Source: Proteobacteria bacterium SPGG2
Lineage (GTDB): Bacteria; Pseudomonadota; Gammaproteobacteria; Acidiferrobacterales; SPGG2
Reading direction: 5' to 3'
Assembly (NCBI GenBank): GCA_001643475.1
Contig: LXTK01000267.1
Coordinates: forward strand, 1 to 6,855
DNA: 6,855 bases
Part shown: positions 6,255 through 6,855 of the stretch, piece by piece
Layout: each line of letters starts with the position of its first letter
How positions within the stretch are numbered: position 1 is the first letter of the stretch
Program-made: the position numbers and the translations under genes
Notes under the pieces: generated by a model
Told to the model about the DNA's origin: nothing
The model's database searches: none
The model's input: only the letters and a program-made list of their open reading frames with translations

Positions 6255-6272
6255 TTTAAATATGTATGTATT
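6255..6272. other. AT-rich tract beside the heptamer cluster
   Basis: Sixteen of 18 bases are A or T, directly after the last heptamer of the inner cluster (6248-6254). An AT-rich block next to iterons is the arrangement of a duplex-unwinding element in iteron origins. It could equally be promoter sequence; nothing else supports either role. Confidence 0.35.
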
Positions 6273-6530
6273 CGGATCAAGCCCTTGCGTCCTGCCGCGG
6301 TGTGATGGGTCAAGTGACGAATGTGACATAAAGCCAAGCAAACGAGCATACCGCTCCGTGAGATCACAACACCGCAATCGCATGGGACTTCATCGCATGC
6401 GCTGGCAGTCGCAGCGGGTCCTTCTGGCCGATCCAAATCTAACACGGTGCGCAAGCGTGTTTGGTGCGCGTCGCTAGGCCAAATTCCGAGGGCGTTTGTT
6501 TATGTTTCGGTTGTTGTTCCCGGACTGGTG

Positions 6531-6636
6531 GCAGATGAGGGGCGGGGGTGTCAAATCCCTACAACCTGAACCGCGTAGACCGTTGGGGTAGTCACGTTTT
6601 TGCGCAGGGTGAAATTGAGGTAGGGGGGGTACTTAA
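6531..6636. other. G-rich segment resembling DNA upstream of prophage terminase genes
   Basis: The plus strand shows GGGGCGGGGGTGTCAAATCC (6540-6559), a mid-section with a T-run (6597-6601), and then CGCAGGGTGAAATTGAGG with a run of seven G (6624-6630). From memory this order (G-run, TCAAATCC/TCGAATCTCTA, CGC...GAAATT, G-run) recurs in proteobacterial prophages just before the small terminase gene, where packaging sites lie. I cannot verify it here and no terminase gene follows, so this is a tentative call. Confidence 0.3.
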
Positions 6637-6722
6637 CGACTGCGTATGCAAAGCGGGGCTGCCAGAATGAGTCAAATGCCTCTTTAGGGTCGCCAGGAGA
6701 CATCGGCGACGTGGACGCGCGG

Positions 6723-6855
6723 TGTCCGCTTCTGAGCGGTAACCGGACGTAAAACGCGGCTTCCGAAATTCACGACGTGCACGTCCGCTTCCGAGCGGTA
6801 AGCAGACTTCGTGGCGTGGTCTGCCTAATGTCTGCAATTAGCCATAAGCGGCCAT
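6723..6855. repeat. Three degenerate copies of a GTCCGC(TT)-type palindromic repeat
   Basis: Copy 1 (6723-6750) and copy 2 (6782-6809) each read as GTCCGCTTC-x-GAGCGGTAA followed by a CGGAC or CAGAC end, 59 bases apart. Copy 3 (6829 to the window edge) begins ATGTCTGC and ends ATAAGCGGCCAT. Each is an imperfect inverted repeat. The form matches a widely dispersed intergenic repeat (AATGTCTGC...AAGCGGACATT) seen in many proteobacteria; here the copies have diverged and the third may continue beyond the window. Confidence 0.6.

Larger units (their letters stand above)
6111..6328. repeat. Cluster of eight TGTGACA/TGTCACA heptamers (iteron-like)
   Basis: Exact TGTGACA occurs at 6111, 6121, 6180 and 6322. 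Its reverse complement TGTCACA occurs at 6132, 6231, 6240 and 6248. Near-copies AGTGACA and AGTGACG are at 6171 and 6313. Pairs are spaced 8-11 bases, close to one helical turn. The first two form an exact tandem 10-mer (TGTGACACGA, twice, 6111-6130). The layout resembles iterons or a multi-site operator beside a replication gene; the binding protein is unknown. Confidence 0.7.
5588..6640. mobile_element. Probable prophage or integrative-element remnant joined to rodZ
   Basis: Three neighbouring signs suggest foreign DNA where ispG should start. They are an orphan C-terminal protein fragment (to 6079), a dense array of TGTGACA/TGTCACA heptamers (6111-6328), and a G-rich segment (6531-6636) of the kind I associate with DNA upstream of prophage terminase genes. 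No integrase, attachment repeat or structural gene is visible, and neither edge can be fixed: the left lies roughly between 5580 and 5650, the right before the dispersed repeats at 6723. It is inference from layout and remembered patterns, not from a confirmed hallmark gene. Confidence 0.4.
6080..6855. other. 776-base non-coding stretch with repeat arrays
   Basis: No credible gene is seen. The open frames here are short, lie on both strands over repeats, and encode low-complexity Arg/Thr-rich or Cys-rich peptides without motifs. The stretch holds, in order, a heptamer cluster (6111-6328), an AT-rich tract (6255-6272), a featureless 200 bases, a G-rich phage-like segment (6531-6636), and three degenerate copies of a GTCCGC-type repeat (6723-6855). 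Confidence 0.7.

Noticed and set aside
6111..6328. CRISPR array
   Set aside because: Repeats are only 7-10 bases, in both orientations, with 1-60 base gaps; no unit-length repeats or equal spacers, and no cas genes.
6172..6477. Plus-strand open frame of 101 codons
   Set aside because: It runs through the heptamer repeats and GC alternating tract, and encodes Arg/Thr-rich low-complexity sequence without a ribosome site or motif.
6540..6570. tRNA T-arm-like string (GTCAAATCC) as a possible tRNA end or attachment site
   Set aside because: No acceptor, D or anticodon arms can be built around it, and no CCA end follows.
6592..6837. Minus-strand open frame of 81 codons
   Set aside because: It crosses the G-rich segment and the palindromic repeats; the peptide is low-complexity and has no family features.

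Overview
The window looks like a chromosomal segment of a gammaproteobacterium. The reasons are the linkage of suhB / trmJ / iscR / iscA / ndk / rlmN / pilF / rodZ, which is the usual gammaproteobacterial isc-rodZ neighbourhood, and the close match of each product to its gammaproteobacterial family. No species can be named from sequence alone.

Layout: (1) 3-152, the C-terminal end of an unrecognised plus-strand gene. (2) 160-966 (minus), an almost complete suhB. (3) 953-1453 (plus), a trmJ remnant that has lost its first ~80 codons and is joined head-to-head to the first codons of suhB. (4) 1454-1598, the iscR upstream region with a TATAAT box, a small dyad and a possible IscR site. (5) 1599-2440, iscR and iscA as neighbours; the genes normally found between and after them (iscS, iscU, hscB, hscA, fdx, iscX) are absent. 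(6) 2441-2678, a non-coding spacer with a purine-rich half, a pyrimidine-rich half and inverted repeats. (7) 2679-5714, ndk, rlmN, pilF and a truncated rodZ in tight, partly overlapping order. (8) From about 5600 on, the rodZ periplasmic domain is replaced by what looks like a prophage or integrative-element remnant. This consists of the C-terminal part of an unrecognised protein, a cluster of TGTGACA/TGTCACA heptamers in both orientations, and a G-rich conserved-looking segment. (9) 6723-6855, three degenerate copies of a dispersed GTCCGC-type intergenic repeat.

Functionally, the intact genes cover inositol monophosphatase/rRNA-maturation factor SuhB (its start is uncertain), the Fe-S regulator IscR, the Fe-S carrier IscA, nucleoside diphosphate kinase, the radical-SAM rRNA/tRNA methylase RlmN, and the type IV pilus lipoprotein PilF/PilW. 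RlmN is itself a 4Fe-4S enzyme. The window is unusual for what is missing: at least three places (suhB/trmJ, the isc core, and rodZ/ispG) look like deletions or junctions. This fits a genome region in decay or strongly rearranged, but a chimeric assembly cannot be excluded without reads. I do not see a convincing novel multi-gene system; the most distinctive unexplained structure is the heptamer array at 6111-6328.
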